A program made the position numbers and the translations under genes. Positions 1-8,766 of a DNA stretch of 64,000 nucleotides are shown piece after piece; position 1 is the first letter of the stretch; each line of letters starts with the position of its first letter. The notes below the pieces were generated by a model that searched no databases, had not been told where the DNA came from, and saw only the letters and a list, made by a program, of their open reading frames with translations. The stretch is from Stappia sediminis (GTDB taxonomy: Bacteria > Pseudomonadota > Alphaproteobacteria > Rhizobiales > Stappiaceae). The stretch covers positions 432,370 to 496,369 of the forward strand of contig NZ_WUMV01000007.1 in NCBI RefSeq assembly GCF_009826895.1. Direction: 5' to 3'.

Positions 1-138
1 ATGGTCATGGTCTGGGAAGATGTCGATTCGTTGAAGGCCTTCGCCGGCGAGGACTGGCGCGAACCCCACATCCACCCAGATGAGGCCGCCTTGGTGCGCG
101 ACCGGTCCCTGCATCATTACGAATTGGCGGCGGGCTGA
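1..138 (+). CDS. C-terminal end of an antibiotic biosynthesis monooxygenase (ABM)-like protein, partial
   Basis: This is an open frame from the first base of the window to TGA at 136-138, giving 46 codons. The real start lies upstream of the window, so the ATG at position 1 is probably internal. The residues WEDVDSLKAFAG and the histidine-rich tail ending HHYELAAG resemble the C-terminal part of small ABM-fold ferredoxin-like proteins, in which a tryptophan and a late HHYE-type strand are common. Family assignment rests only on this short stretch. It converges with the murein endopeptidase gene on the opposite strand, whose stop begins four bases downstream. Confidence 0.5.
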   Translation: MVMVWEDVDSLKAFAGEDWREPHIHPDEAALVRDRSLHHYELAAG

Positions 139-141
139 GCC

Positions 142-1170
142 CTAATTCGCCAAGAGCACCTGCGTGCAGGCGTTCGGCAGCGAGGCCATTCGCATCGGCG
201 GTTTCTTCTTCGGTGGCGGGGCGTCCTTTTTCGGCACCCACGGCTCGTCGGAAAGCCACCAGGCAAGGGCAGAACCGCAGCCGTCGCCCGGCGGAGGGGC
301 ATTCTGGTTCTTGCAGCCTGCACTTCCCGGCGGGCAGGAAAGGCGGACGTGGAAGTGGTAGTGGTGCCCCCACCACGGCCTGATCTTGCGCAGCCACGCA
401 CGGTTACCCTTCTCGAACTTGCAAAGCGCCTGCTTGATGCCGGGGTGAACGAAGATGCGGGCAACGCGCTTATCCTGCGCGGCACGGCGGATCAGGCGGG
501 CGTGATCGTCCGTCCACTTGCCGTAGTCGACGCCGCGATCCGCTCCCTTAAGCTCCGAATTCATCTTCAGCATGGAGACCGCGCTGACGTTTTCCCGCTC
601 CTCGACCGTGAGGCGCCGGCGCGGCATCTCCTTCAGCCAGATATCGGCATCGAGCCCGATCTGGTGGCTTGAGTGGCCAGACGTCATGGGCCCGCCGCGC
701 GGCTGCGCCATGTCGCCCACCATCAGGCCGTTCCAGCCGAGCTTCGGCGCATCGGCGGCCAGATCCTCCAGGTAGTCGATAAGTTCGGGATGTCCCCAAT
801 TGCGATTGCGCGAAAGGCGGATCACTTGCCAGCCCGGCCCGTCGGGAGCAAGCGCCTTGCCGCCGGCAAGACACCCCTTGGCATAGGACCCGATGGGCAA
901 AGGCCGCATTGGCGCGGGCGCATCCATCTTGCCGAAAAGGTCCCTGGCGACGGCGTTCCGGCTGACCTTCAGCGGAACGGATGCCTTTTTCGCGCTCCAG
1001 CCCTTCGGCGGTTCGGGAGCCGGCCTTGGAACGGCCGCGGGCGTGACGGCTGCGGCGTCGGGTGAGACGTCAACGCGCGGCTTGGCTTCCGGCAAGGGAG
1101 CGGCAGCGGCGAAAAGAGGGGCAAGGCAAAGAGCCAGAAGCATCGATCCTCTTCCGACAATCCTTAGCAT
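142..1170 (-). CDS. mepA: Penicillin-insensitive murein endopeptidase, MepA (M74)
   Basis: A zinc endopeptidase of the periplasm that cuts D-alanyl-meso-diaminopimelate cross-links in peptidoglycan without beta-lactam sensitivity (family knowledge). The 342-residue product starts with a signal peptide (LALCLAPLFAAAA near residues 12-24). The M74 metal-binding signature is present: SSHQIGLDADIW in the middle and the HHYHFHVRL motif near the C-terminus. A lysine- and proline-rich linker and tail follow. The reading frame extends to 1227, but the ATG at 1168-1170 is preceded by a strong AGGAGG-type ribosome site and immediately starts a good signal peptide, so this start was chosen. It lies 90 bp downstream of the patatin gene on the same strand. 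Confidence 0.9.
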   Translation of the reverse strand: MLRIVGRGSMLLALCLAPLFAAAAPLPEAKPRVDVSPDAAAVTPAAVPRPAPEPPKGWSAKKASVPLKVSRNAVARDLFGKMDAPAPMRPLPIGSYAKGCLAGGKALAPDGPGWQVIRLSRNRNWGHPELIDYLEDLAADAPKLGWNGLMVGDMAQPRGGPMTSGHSSHQIGLDADIWLKEMPRRRLTVEERENVSAVSMLKMNSELKGADRGVDYGKWTDDHARLIRRAAQDKRVARIFVHPGIKQALCKFEKGNRAWLRKIRPWWGHHYHFHVRLSCPPGSAGCKNQNAPPPGDGCGSALAWWLSDEPWVPKKDAPPPKKKPPMRMASLPNACTQVLLAN

Positions 1171-1260
1171 GGCCCGCCTCCTGATCTTGCTCGCGGATAT
1201 CCCTGAAAATCGTACCGCGCTTCTCATTTACGAAGCGTCAAGGACGCAATGCGCCAGCCC

Positions 1261-2295
1261 TCAGTCCTCGCGCTCCTGCAGGCGGTCTGCGATCTCGTCG
1301 AGCAACAGCGTGTTGTCGCGAATGACGCGGTCAGCGACGCCGTTCAATTCGATGATGTTGCCGGGCCGGGCATTGTCCATGCCCCCCGCTTCCTTCGGCA
1401 CCACGCCGTCGAGGCGCATATATTCCGCCGCCTCCATCTCGGAGAAAAGCCAGTTGGCCTGATAATCGGCGGTCGTCGCCTGGCCGTGGGTGAGGATGGA
1501 AAGCAGCGGCAGGTCGTTCTTCGGCGACAGCCAGCCGAGCGCGCCCCAGCCCGACGCCTCGCGGAAGGAATAGCTGCGCTCGATCTTGCGGCCCGTCCCC
1601 AGCGACAGGATGACGATATCTTCCGCCGCCCAGCCGAGCTTGCGCGCCTCTATATAGGCGGCGATTACGGGATTGTTCATGAAAACGCCGCCGTCGACCA
1701 TCACCTGTTCTTCGTTCGTGGTGAGGTTTTCCACCCTTGCCGGCTCGAAATAGGTTGGCGCGGCGGTCGTCGCGCGCACCGCTTGCCAGAAATAATAATC
1801 GTCATCCGTCTCGCCCCGGCGCGTGCGCCCGTTCGTCATGAACACGGCTTCGCGGGCGGAAATGTCGTATGCGGTCAGCACAATGTGGGTTAGCGCGGAA
1901 GCAAGCGACGTCCAGCCGAGCCGCTCCTTCAACACGCGCTCCAGCGGCCGTTCGTCGTATTTCTCGTCGAAAAGCCCCCAGGGGTTGGCGAGCAGCTTTT
2001 CAAGGATCCCCCGCGGCTTGAAGACTTCGCGCGCCTCGACCTCATAGAACCGTCGCAACTCGGCGATCGTCGCCGCCGGCGCGCCGGAAAGATCATCCGG
2101 CTTGGGCGCCGTCAATCCGGCCGCGATGATGCCTCCGGTGGAGGTCGCCGCGACCAGGTCGAAATAGCGGTGAAGAGGTGCCGATTTGCCGCGCGCGGCA
2201 AGCCGGCTTTCGAGGCTTTCCAGGATACGCAAGGGGATGAGCCCCCTGATCCCGCCCCCGTCAATCGTCAAAATAAAACGCTTTCTTGCGGACAT
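1261..2295 (-). CDS. Patatin-like phospholipase
   Basis: A 344-residue cytosolic patatin-fold lipid acyl hydrolase. The oxyanion-hole motif DGGGIRG is at residues 12-18, the nucleophile region reads ATSTGG around Ser52, and the catalytic Asp lies in VDGGVFMNNP in the C-terminal half. These three elements form the Ser-Asp dyad architecture of patatins. The first glycine of the usual GxSxG is alanine here, so the nucleophile elbow is AxSxG. There is no CD-NTase or other cyclic-nucleotide signalling gene next to it, so it is not called a CBASS effector. Neighbours on the same strand are an alpha/beta hydrolase upstream and mepA downstream. Substrate unknown. Confidence 0.85.
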   Translation of the reverse strand: MSARKRFILTIDGGGIRGLIPLRILESLESRLAARGKSAPLHRYFDLVAATSTGGIIAAGLTAPKPDDLSGAPAATIAELRRFYEVEAREVFKPRGILEKLLANPWGLFDEKYDERPLERVLKERLGWTSLASALTHIVLTAYDISAREAVFMTNGRTRRGETDDDYYFWQAVRATTAAPTYFEPARVENLTTNEEQVMVDGGVFMNNPVIAAYIEARKLGWAAEDIVILSLGTGRKIERSYSFREASGWGALGWLSPKNDLPLLSILTHGQATTADYQANWLFSEMEAAEYMRLDGVVPKEAGGMDNARPGNIIELNGVADRVIRDNTLLLDEIADRLQERED

Positions 2296-2390
2296 GAGGC
2301 TACCGTTTTTGTCGTTTCGTCAATGAGTTCAATGCGAACGGACGCGACGCCACTCAATCAAGCATTGCCAATTTCGCGCAGGAAACGCAA

Positions 2391-3191
2391 TCAACCTTCC
2401 GTAGCGGTCAGGTTTTCCACTGCCCGGATGAGGCGAAGAATGTCCTCTTCGCGGGAAAGCCTGTGGTCGCCGTCCTTGACGAGGGTAAGAACCACATCGT
2501 CGCGCGCCAGCGCTTCAGCGAGGCGAAGGGCATGGCGCCACGGCACGTCTTCGTCCCGCTGGCCCTGCAGGATGGTGACCGGACATCCCGTCTCGATATC
2601 CGTGTTCAGGATCAGGTTGTTACGCCCGTCCTCGATCAGGTCGCGCGTGATGATATAGGGATCGTCGGAATAGTCGGACGGGCGTTCGAACCGCCCCTCC
2701 TCCATGATCTTGCGCTTCACGTCCTCGCTGAACTCGTGCTTCCACATAAGCTCTTCGGTGAAGTCGGGCGCGGGCGCGATCAGCACCATGCCGGCGATAC
2801 GGCTATTCTCCCTGCCGACGGCCTTCAAGTGCGCGATCGCGAGAAGCAGCGCGATCCAGCCGCCCATGGACGAGCCGATGACGATCGTCGGCTCCTTGCA
2901 GTAGCGCTCGAATACGGCGAGCGCTTCTTCCGTCCAGCGCGAGATCGTGCCGTCCGTGAACGCGCCTTTCGATATCCCGTGGCCGGAATAATCGAAGCGG
3001 GTGGAGGGCCTTCCCTGCGATTTCGCCCATTCGTCGAGGCGCTCGGCCTTCGTGCCAGCCATGTCGGACTTGAAGCCGGACAGCCAGAAGATGCCGGGCA
3101 TATTTCCCTTGCCGTCGTCGCGCAGAACCGCGATCTCGCGCTCACCCTTCCCCTCGCCAACGGTGATGTATTGCGGTTCCTGCGCGTCCAT
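2391..3191 (-). CDS. Alpha/beta hydrolase, ABHD10-like
   Basis: A 266-residue soluble alpha/beta hydrolase. The nucleophile elbow GSSMGG places the catalytic serine at about residue 108. The oxyanion region is SGFKSDMAGTKA, the strand DYSGHGIS follows it, and the acid and histidine of the triad are probably in GQRDEDVP and KDGDHRLS near the C-terminus. This pattern is close to the ABHD10 / acyl-protein thioesterase-like group, although substrate cannot be read from sequence. It is separated by about 95 bp from the patatin gene on the same strand, which may make a small lipid or acyl-ester hydrolase pair. It diverges from the glycosyltransferase gene at 3285. Confidence 0.8.
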   Translation of the reverse strand: MDAQEPQYITVGEGKGEREIAVLRDDGKGNMPGIFWLSGFKSDMAGTKAERLDEWAKSQGRPSTRFDYSGHGISKGAFTDGTISRWTEEALAVFERYCKEPTIVIGSSMGGWIALLLAIAHLKAVGRENSRIAGMVLIAPAPDFTEELMWKHEFSEDVKRKIMEEGRFERPSDYSDDPYIITRDLIEDGRNNLILNTDIETGCPVTILQGQRDEDVPWRHALRLAEALARDDVVLTLVKDGDHRLSREEDILRLIRAVENLTATEG

Positions 3192-3284
3192 CGTTTCGCT
3201 CCCGTCTCGTTATTGCCTTGATGTGGCATAGCAAACGGGCGATGAGAAGGCCAAACACGCAGTCACCTTCAAAAGGACGTTGCC

Positions 3285-4454
3285 TTGGCGAAACGCACCA
3301 TCGCGCAGATTATCCCGGAGCTCGAGACAGGCGGCGCGGAACGCACGGCTGTCGATATCGCCGTCGCCTTGGCCGCGCGCGGCGACCGGGCGATCGTTCT
3401 CTCGCAAGGAGGAGGCCTTGTCGAGGAGCTCGAAGCGGCGGGCGGCGAACATATCGCTTTTCCGGCGAAGACGAAGAACCCGCTCGCGCTGGTCAACAAT
3501 GCCTTTCGTCTGGCGTCGATGATCAGGCGCGAAAATATTGAACTTATCCACGCCCGTTCGCGCGCACCGGCCTGGTCCGCACTGATGGCGGCGAGGATGA
3601 CGGGCATACCGTTCGTGACCACGTACCACGGGCTCTACGGCCAGAAATCCCGCCTCAAGGGCCTTTACAACTCGGTCATGGCGCGTGGCGACGTCGTCAT
3701 CGCCAATTCGCACTATACCGCGGATATCATCGCGAAACGGCACGCCTTCGCTGCCGGGCGGATCGAGGTTGTCCACCGCGGTTCCGACCTTGAGGCGTTC
3801 GCCGGCAGCGCGGAAAACGAAGCGCGAGGGAAGAAGCTTCTCGCCGCCTGGGGGGTGGATGAGAATTCCCGGGTAATCCTGAACGTCGCCCGGCTGACCT
3901 GGTGGAAAGGGCAGCGCGTTCTGATCGACGCACTTGCGGATCTCGCCCGCGACGGGAAGGCGGATTGGGTGGCCGTTCTCGCCGGCAGCGACCAGGGGCG
4001 CGAGGATTATCGCCGCGAACTCGAGGAGCGGATCCTCAGCGCCGGACTGGAAAAGCGAGTGAAGCTCGTCGGGCATTGCGCCGATATTCCCGCCGCCCAC
4101 GCGGCTGCCGATATCGCGGTGATCGCGTCCATAGAGCCGGAAGCCTTCGGGCGGGCAGCGGTGGAAGCGCAGGCATCCGGCGTGCCGGTGATCGCGACGG
4201 ATCTTGGCGCGGCGCCCGAGACCGTTCTTGCACCTCCGCAAGTCGCGGAAGAAGAGCGGACCGGATACCGAGTGCCGCCGGGCGATGCCGCTGCGCTCGC
4301 CAATGCGCTTCGGAAGGTGCTTTCCCTCGGCGCCGGGGAACGGGAGGCGCTTGTCCGGCGTGCGGCGGATCATGCGGCGGCGAATTTTTCAATGCAGGCG
4401 ATGTGCCGGACAACATTGGCGCTTTACGACCGGCTTCTGGAAAAGGCGCTTTGA
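3285..4454 (+). CDS. Glycosyltransferase family 4 (GT-B fold)
   Basis: A 389-residue retaining glycosyltransferase. The N-terminal acceptor domain has the [13 protein letters not shown] motif typical of GT4 enzymes. The C-terminal nucleotide-sugar domain has the E-x7-E element in [12 protein letters not shown] followed by [17 protein letters not shown]. No signal peptide or membrane segment is seen, so it probably acts at the cytosolic face of the membrane in lipopolysaccharide or exopolysaccharide synthesis (inference; donor and acceptor unknown). The only start that fits an upstream AAAGGA ribosome site is TTG at 3285-3287. It is followed by a 229-bp gap before infC, in which no other gene is visible. 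Confidence 0.88.
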   Translation: MAKRTIAQIIPELETGGAERTAVDIAVALAARGDRAIVLSQGGGLVEELEAAGGEHIAFPAKTKNPLALVNNAFRLASMIRRENIELIHARSRAPAWSALMAARMTGIPFVTTYHGLYGQKSRLKGLYNSVMARGDVVIANSHYTADIIAKRHAFAAGRIEVVHRGSDLEAFAGSAENEARGKKLLAAWGVDENSRVILNVARLTWWKGQRVLIDALADLARDGKADWVAVLAGSDQGREDYRRELEERILSAGLEKRVKLVGHCADIPAAHAAADIAVIASIEPEAFGRAAVEAQASGVPVIATDLGAAPETVLAPPQVAEEERTGYRVPPGDAAALANALRKVLSLGAGEREALVRRAADHAAANFSMQAMCRTTLALYDRLLEKAL

Positions 4455-4683
4455 ACATTTTAAAGCGCGCTTCCTGGCGAATCAGGTTGACTTTACGGCG
4501 CAATCACTGGATTTTCAGGAGGTCGGCGTCCGGACCATGCGGGGCGCTATTTGTGTTAGCCCCGCATTTTGGTCCGGTTACCTGGCTCGAACCGCGTCCA
4601 ACCGTGCGTTGCCACGGAAAGTGGAACGGGCGGGATGCCGGCAACCGGACTATGAAAATTCAACGTTAGAGGAGATAGCGACC

Positions 4684-5226
4684 ATTCGCCGTCCATTTCG
4701 TGCTCCGCCTCCGACCAAGGAAGGCCCGCGCACCAACGAAGAGATCCGCGTTCGCGAAGTCCAGTTGATCGACCATGAAGGCGAAAACCGAGGCATCGTG
4801 CCAACGGAAGAAGCCCTCGGCATGGCCTCTGAGGCCGGCCTGGACCTCGTCGAAATCGCACCCAATTCCGTTCCGCCTGTCTGCAAGATTCTGGATTACG
4901 GCCGATACAAGTATCAGGCCCAGAAGAAGGCTGCGGAAGCGCGCAAGAAGCAGAAGACCGTCGAGATCAAGGAAATCAAGATGCGTCCGAACATCGACAC
5001 CCATGATTATGAGGTGAAGATGCGGAACATGAAGCGTTTCTTCGACGACGGCGACAAGGTGAAGGTGACCTTGCGGTTCCGCGGCCGCGAGATGGCTCAC
5101 CAGGATCTTGGCATGGCACTTCTGAACAAGGTGCGCGAGGAAACGGCGGAAATCGCAAAGGTCGAATCCTATCCGAAGCTGGAAGGCCGGCAGATGATCA
5201 TGGTGCTCGCGCCGCTCGGTCGCTGA
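4684..5226 (+). CDS. infC: Translation initiation factor IF-3, ATT start codon
   Basis: IF-3 binds the 30S subunit, keeps subunits apart and checks start codon and initiator tRNA. The 180-residue product has the N-terminal domain ([13 protein letters not shown], then [19 protein letters not shown]), the basic linker [17 protein letters not shown], and the C-terminal domain [17 protein letters not shown]. The frame is open far upstream with no suitable ATG. The residue matching the family start is encoded by ATT at 4684, nine bases after AGAGGAG (4668-4674). A rare ATT start is the classic autoregulation device of infC, because IF-3 itself rejects non-AUG starts (known from E. coli). It is followed by a terminator and then rpmI-rplT. 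Confidence 0.93.
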   Translation: MRRPFRAPPPTKEGPRTNEEIRVREVQLIDHEGENRGIVPTEEALGMASEAGLDLVEIAPNSVPPVCKILDYGRYKYQAQKKAAEARKKQKTVEIKEIKMRPNIDTHDYEVKMRNMKRFFDDGDKVKVTLRFRGREMAHQDLGMALLNKVREETAEIAKVESYPKLEGRQMIMVLAPLGR

Positions 5227-5251
5227 GCCACAAGCCTCTTCCAAAAGAACC

Positions 5252-5279
5252 AAGGGCGCTCCGGTAGGGGCGCCCTTTT
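5252..5279 (+). terminator. Rho-independent terminator after infC
   Basis: An AGGGCGC stem arm pairs with GCGCCCT around a short GGTA loop, with additional TCC/GGG pairing inside, and is followed by TTTT. It sits 25 bp after the infC stop, so it separates infC from rpmI-rplT, at least partly. Confidence 0.8.
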
Positions 5280-5490
5280 CGATTTCGGGCTTCGTGCCGT
5301 CCGATCGTCCGCCTTTGGCGCTTGCATTCGCCTCGCTCGCTCAGTATAAGCCCCCGGTCCCGAGTCGTCCGGCTGTGCGGGCGTGCTTTGCTTTGGCAAA
5401 CCGCGTTCGCGAAAACGGGCATGCCGAGGCGACTCACGAGACGCTCCAAGACAAACGGCCGATATCCCGGCCGACAAGAAAGGATGCAAA

Positions 5491-5688
5491 ATGCCCAAGC
5501 TGAAGACGAAATCCGGAGCCAAGAAGCGCTTCAAGATGACCGCGACCGGCAAGGTCAAGGTTGCCCAGGCGGGCAAGCGCCACGGCATGATCAAGCGCAC
5601 GACGAAGTTCATTCGCGACGCGCGCGGCACGACGGTTCTGAGCGAACAGGACGCTCGCATCGTCAGGAAGTTCATGCCCTACGCCTGA
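5491..5688 (+). CDS. rpmI: 50S ribosomal protein L35
   Basis: A 65-residue basic ribosomal protein of the large subunit beginning [15 protein letters not shown], the invariant L35 N-terminus, and ending FMPYA. The frame is open upstream to 5383, but the family start is the ATG at 5491, preceded by AAAGGA. It lies 34 bp before rplT in the usual rpmI-rplT order. The 260-bp stretch between the infC terminator and this gene holds no other recognised gene and is likely to carry the promoter and leader of the pair. Confidence 0.97.
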   Translation: MPKLKTKSGAKKRFKMTATGKVKVAQAGKRHGMIKRTTKFIRDARGTTVLSEQDARIVRKFMPYA

Positions 5689-5722
5689 TTACGGCAGCTG
5701 AAGACCTCAAGGAGAATTCGAT

Positions 5723-6082
5723 ATGTCGCGTGTCAAAAGGGGTGTGACCGCTCACGCCCGCCACAAGAAGGTTCTGAAGGCCGCCAAGGGCTACTATGGC
5801 CGGCGCAAGAACACAATCCGCGTTGCCAAGCAGGCCGTCGAGAAGGCGGGTCAATACGCCTATCGCGACCGCAAGGCCCGCAAGCGTAATTTCCGCTCGC
5901 TCTGGATCCAGCGCATCAACGCCGCGGTCCGCGAGCACGGCCTGACCTACGGCCGCTTCATCGACGGCCTGAACAAGGCCGGCGTCGAGGTGGATCGCAA
6001 GGTTCTTTCCGACATCGCCATCAATCAGCCGGAAGCCTTCAAGGCGCTGGTCGACAAGGCGAGCGGCGCGCTGAGCGCTTAA
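5723..6082 (+). CDS. rplT: 50S ribosomal protein L20
   Basis: A 119-residue ribosomal protein needed for early 50S assembly, binding 23S rRNA. It starts [16 protein letters not shown] and carries the conserved [14 protein letters not shown] and [13 protein letters not shown] segments. The length is standard. The ATG follows a clear AAGGAG ribosome site. It is co-transcribed with rpmI, and a strong terminator lies 28 bp after its stop. Confidence 0.97.
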   Translation: MSRVKRGVTAHARHKKVLKAAKGYYGRRKNTIRVAKQAVEKAGQYAYRDRKARKRNFRSLWIQRINAAVREHGLTYGRFIDGLNKAGVEVDRKVLSDIAINQPEAFKALVDKASGALSA

Positions 6083-6110
6083 GCGTCAGCCCATCACCGA
6101 AAATTCCAAA

Positions 6111-6141
6111 AGGCGCGTCCGGCCACCGGGCGCGCCTTTTT
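6111..6141 (+). terminator. Rho-independent terminator after rplT
   Basis: The arm AGGCGCG pairs perfectly with CGCGCCT, with a further TCC/GGG extension around a GGCCACC loop, and a run of five T follows. It ends the rpmI-rplT transcript. Confidence 0.88.
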
Positions 6142-6231
6142 CGTTATTGCCACAAGCTCGATTGGGCGAAGGCGAATTCCAGTTTATCCTGTCACCTGTT
6201 ACGCACGGTCCTCAAGGGAAGGATTGGCCGG

Positions 6232-7968
6232 ATGGAGCGTCGCCTCGCAGCGATCCTGAGTGCCGACCTTGTCGGATACAGTCGCCTGATGGCAAAGGAC
6301 GAGGAAGGTACGCTTCGCCGCCTCAAGAAGCTTAGGCAAGACTTTCTGGAGCCTCTGATCGCCCGGCACGGCGGGCGGATCGTCAAATTGATGGGCGACG
6401 GCTTCCTGCTCGAATTCCCGAGCGCCGTCGAGGCCGTTCAATGCGCCATCGAATGGCACGAGGCTGTGGAAAGCTTTGGAGTCGAGCGGGGCGATCCAAA
6501 TGATCTCGCTTTCCGGATCGGCATAAATCTCGGCGATATCGTGTTCGAGGACGGCGATATATATGGCGACGGCGTGAATATCGCCGCACGCATGGAGAAA
6601 CTTGCTGAGCCGGGCGGAATCTGCCTTTCGGGCGATGTCTATCGCCAGATCAGGGGAAAGATCGACGCCACATTCGACGATCTCGGCGAACACACGGTCA
6701 AGAACATCGTCGACCCCCTCCAGATCTATGCGCTTCATCCAAAACATGGCGAGCAGCCGGCAGCGCCGTCGCAAAGGCAAAAGTTCGACCGGCCTTCCAT
6801 CGCAGTGCTGCCGCTGGACAACCTGTCGAGCGATCCCGAGCAGGACTATTTCGCCGATGGCGTCACCGAGGACATAATCACGAACCTGTCCAAATTCAGG
6901 GAACTCGTCGTCATCGGTCAGAGTTCATCGTTCCGTTACAAGAAAACAGAGGACACCTTTCACCAGATCGCTACCGCCCTCGGCGTGCAATATCTGCTGA
7001 TTGGAAGTTTGCGGCGGGCGGGACAGCGCCTGCGCGTGACCGTGCAACTCGTGGACACCCGATCGGGCGGTCATATCTGGGCCGAACGCTATGACCGCGA
7101 GTTAGGTGACCTTTTCGCCCTGCAGGACGAGATTACCGAGGCCATCGTTCAAACGCTCGTGGGCCGGTTGAGAACCGCAAGCGCCAGGGATACGGATCAC
7201 AAGCCGGCACAGAGCCTCGCCGCCTACGATTATGTGCTCAAGGCACGTGCCATTATCCACGACAGCCGCGAAAACATGCTGAAATCCCGGGCACTCTACG
7301 AGAAAGCCATAGAGCTGGACCCGACTTGCGCCCATGCCTTCGCAGGCCTTTCCGCAACCTATTCATTCGAATGGACAAGCGGCTGGTCGGATAACTTTGC
7401 CGACAGCCTGGACAAGGCGATCGAGCTTTGCAGGCGGGCGGCGGCCCTCGACGATCAGGACAGCGAAGCCCAGCGCCGGCTCGGCGTCTACTACCTGTTC
7501 CGGGGCGAGCATGAAAAGGCGGACGCCCACATCCAGCGCGCAGCTCTCCTGAATCCGAACGACCCCGATACGATGACCTATGAGGGCCTTTACCTGATTT
7601 ATGACGGCAAACCGACCGACGGACTGAGAAAAATCGAACGCGCAACACGGTACAACCCGTTCCATCCGACCTGGTATTTCTGGCTCGTCAGCCTCGCTCA
7701 CTACATGAACCACGATTACGAACTGGCAATCCTGTCAGCGAAGAAAGCGGTGCAGGCTTATCCCGATTTCGTCGCGCCGCATCGCCACCTCGCGGCTGCA
7801 TATGCGCGTCTAGGACTCGAGGCGGAAGCGGAGCGCGAGAAGCAGATTATCCTGAAGCTCGATCCGGCGTTTTCCATCGCCAGGGTCGCACGCGCCTTCG
7901 CCTACAGGAGGCCTGAGGATCTGGAGCATTATTGCGGAGGTCTGCGCGAAGCCGGCCTGCCGGAGTAG
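6232..7968 (+). CDS. Class III adenylate/guanylate cyclase with TolB-like and TPR domains
   Basis: A 578-residue protein with three parts. Residues 1-165 are a class III cyclase catalytic domain with metal-binding aspartates in SADLVGYSRLM and LMGDGFLLEF, and the GDIYGDGVNIAARMEK segment. Residues of about 185-310 match the FlgO/TolB-like region often fused to such cyclases (PSIAVLPLDNLSSDPEQDYF, then VTEDIITNLS). The rest is a TPR array with repeated A-L-x-P and Y-E-x-A-I-E-L-D-P type helices. It has no signal peptide or membrane helix, so it should be cytosolic. Such proteins are numerous in rhizobia, and the signal they sense is mostly unknown. Whether the product is cAMP or cGMP cannot be told. 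Confidence 0.87.
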   Translation: MERRLAAILSADLVGYSRLMAKDEEGTLRRLKKLRQDFLEPLIARHGGRIVKLMGDGFLLEFPSAVEAVQCAIEWHEAVESFGVERGDPNDLAFRIGINLGDIVFEDGDIYGDGVNIAARMEKLAEPGGICLSGDVYRQIRGKIDATFDDLGEHTVKNIVDPLQIYALHPKHGEQPAAPSQRQKFDRPSIAVLPLDNLSSDPEQDYFADGVTEDIITNLSKFRELVVIGQSSSFRYKKTEDTFHQIATALGVQYLLIGSLRRAGQRLRVTVQLVDTRSGGHIWAERYDRELGDLFALQDEITEAIVQTLVGRLRTASARDTDHKPAQSLAAYDYVLKARAIIHDSRENMLKSRALYEKAIELDPTCAHAFAGLSATYSFEWTSGWSDNFADSLDKAIELCRRAAALDDQDSEAQRRLGVYYLFRGEHEKADAHIQRAALLNPNDPDTMTYEGLYLIYDGKPTDGLRKIERATRYNPFHPTWYFWLVSLAHYMNHDYELAILSAKKAVQAYPDFVAPHRHLAAAYARLGLEAEAEREKQIILKLDPAFSIARVARAFAYRRPEDLEHYCGGLREAGLPE

Positions 7969-7986
7969 GCTCTCTTTCCGGCACAA

Positions 7987-8454
7987 TCATTGGCTTTGCC
8001 CTTCCCGCCCTCCCCACACCTTCAGGGGTTCATGGCAATGGCAGTAGAGGATGAATGCCAGGAGGGAATTGCCGCCAATAAACAGAACCCCGCCAAGTGC
8101 CACGCCAATATAACCAAGATCCGTGTTCTTGATTTCCGGCAGAACGAAAACAGTGCCGACGATCAGATAGATCAGGATGGATATTGCCGGAATGATCTGC
8201 CGCATCAAGCGGCCCTGATTCCGGCGGATCGCGAGCAGCGCCATACCCACGTTAAGAGCTGGCAAAAGCACGAAAACATATCCCGCCCCAGGGACTCCAA
8301 GACGCTTCATCAGGAACGGAACAGTAATCATCAGGATTCCAATGCCGATACCCGTACCTGCAACCTTGGGTCCGACAGAATTCACGAACCAGAAAAACAA
8401 TATAAAAGCCACAATAATATTGCTAAAAAATAATAGACCGGCAACCAAAAACAT
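7987..8454 (-). CDS. Hypothetical multi-pass inner-membrane protein
   Basis: A 155-residue hydrophobic protein with about five predicted membrane helices (near residues 2-26, 32-50, 58-76, 86-106 and 114-138) and a short polar C-terminus. No family was recognised. It converges with the cyclase gene, with only an 18-bp gap. The 5' end and upstream region are more AT-rich than the neighbouring genes. The frame is supported by coherent membrane topology rather than by homology. Confidence 0.6.
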   Translation of the reverse strand: MFLVAGLLFFSNIIVAFILFFWFVNSVGPKVAGTGIGIGILMITVPFLMKRLGVPGAGYVFVLLPALNVGMALLAIRRNQGRLMRQIIPAISILIYLIVGTVFVLPEIKNTDLGYIGVALGGVLFIGGNSLLAFILYCHCHEPLKVWGGREGQSQ

Positions 8455-8766
8455 TATTTCACTCTTCGGAGAAGCACTTTAGATCACTCAATCTAAAATG
8501 AATTTTATTTTTCATAAGCTGACGAATATAAATATTCCGCCGAATCCTTCTATCGTCCTTTTGATAAAATTTTGTATATGGGCTCCATCTCCTGTCAGCG
8601 AACCTTTTCGAATGCCTCGAACACGCACCTCGACATATAACGGCGGTGGTTTTCACGCGAAGAGCATCCACCTTCGGCAGTCTACCTATCTTGAGCATTT
8701 CCCGATGAGGCTTTACATCCGGGGCCGAAGAAGGAACCGTTCCGCCCTCCCGGAGATACCCGTGCG
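8455..8766. other. Intergenic region between divergent genes, AT-rich
   Basis: This stretch of 312 bp lies between the divergent membrane protein and the Rieske oxygenase gene. It is clearly AT-rich from about 8460 to 8580 and should hold the two promoters. No convincing gene or repeat was seen in it. Confidence 0.5.

Noticed and set aside
1261..3191. Patatin and hydrolase as a CBASS-like defence pair
   Set aside because: No CD-NTase, no island signature and a core-gene neighbourhood; the cyclase at 6232 is a class III enzyme fused to TPRs and is not linked to them.
3210..4373. A 387-codon minus-strand frame over the glycosyltransferase gene
   Set aside because: No domain is visible and the opposite strand encodes a well-formed GT4 enzyme.
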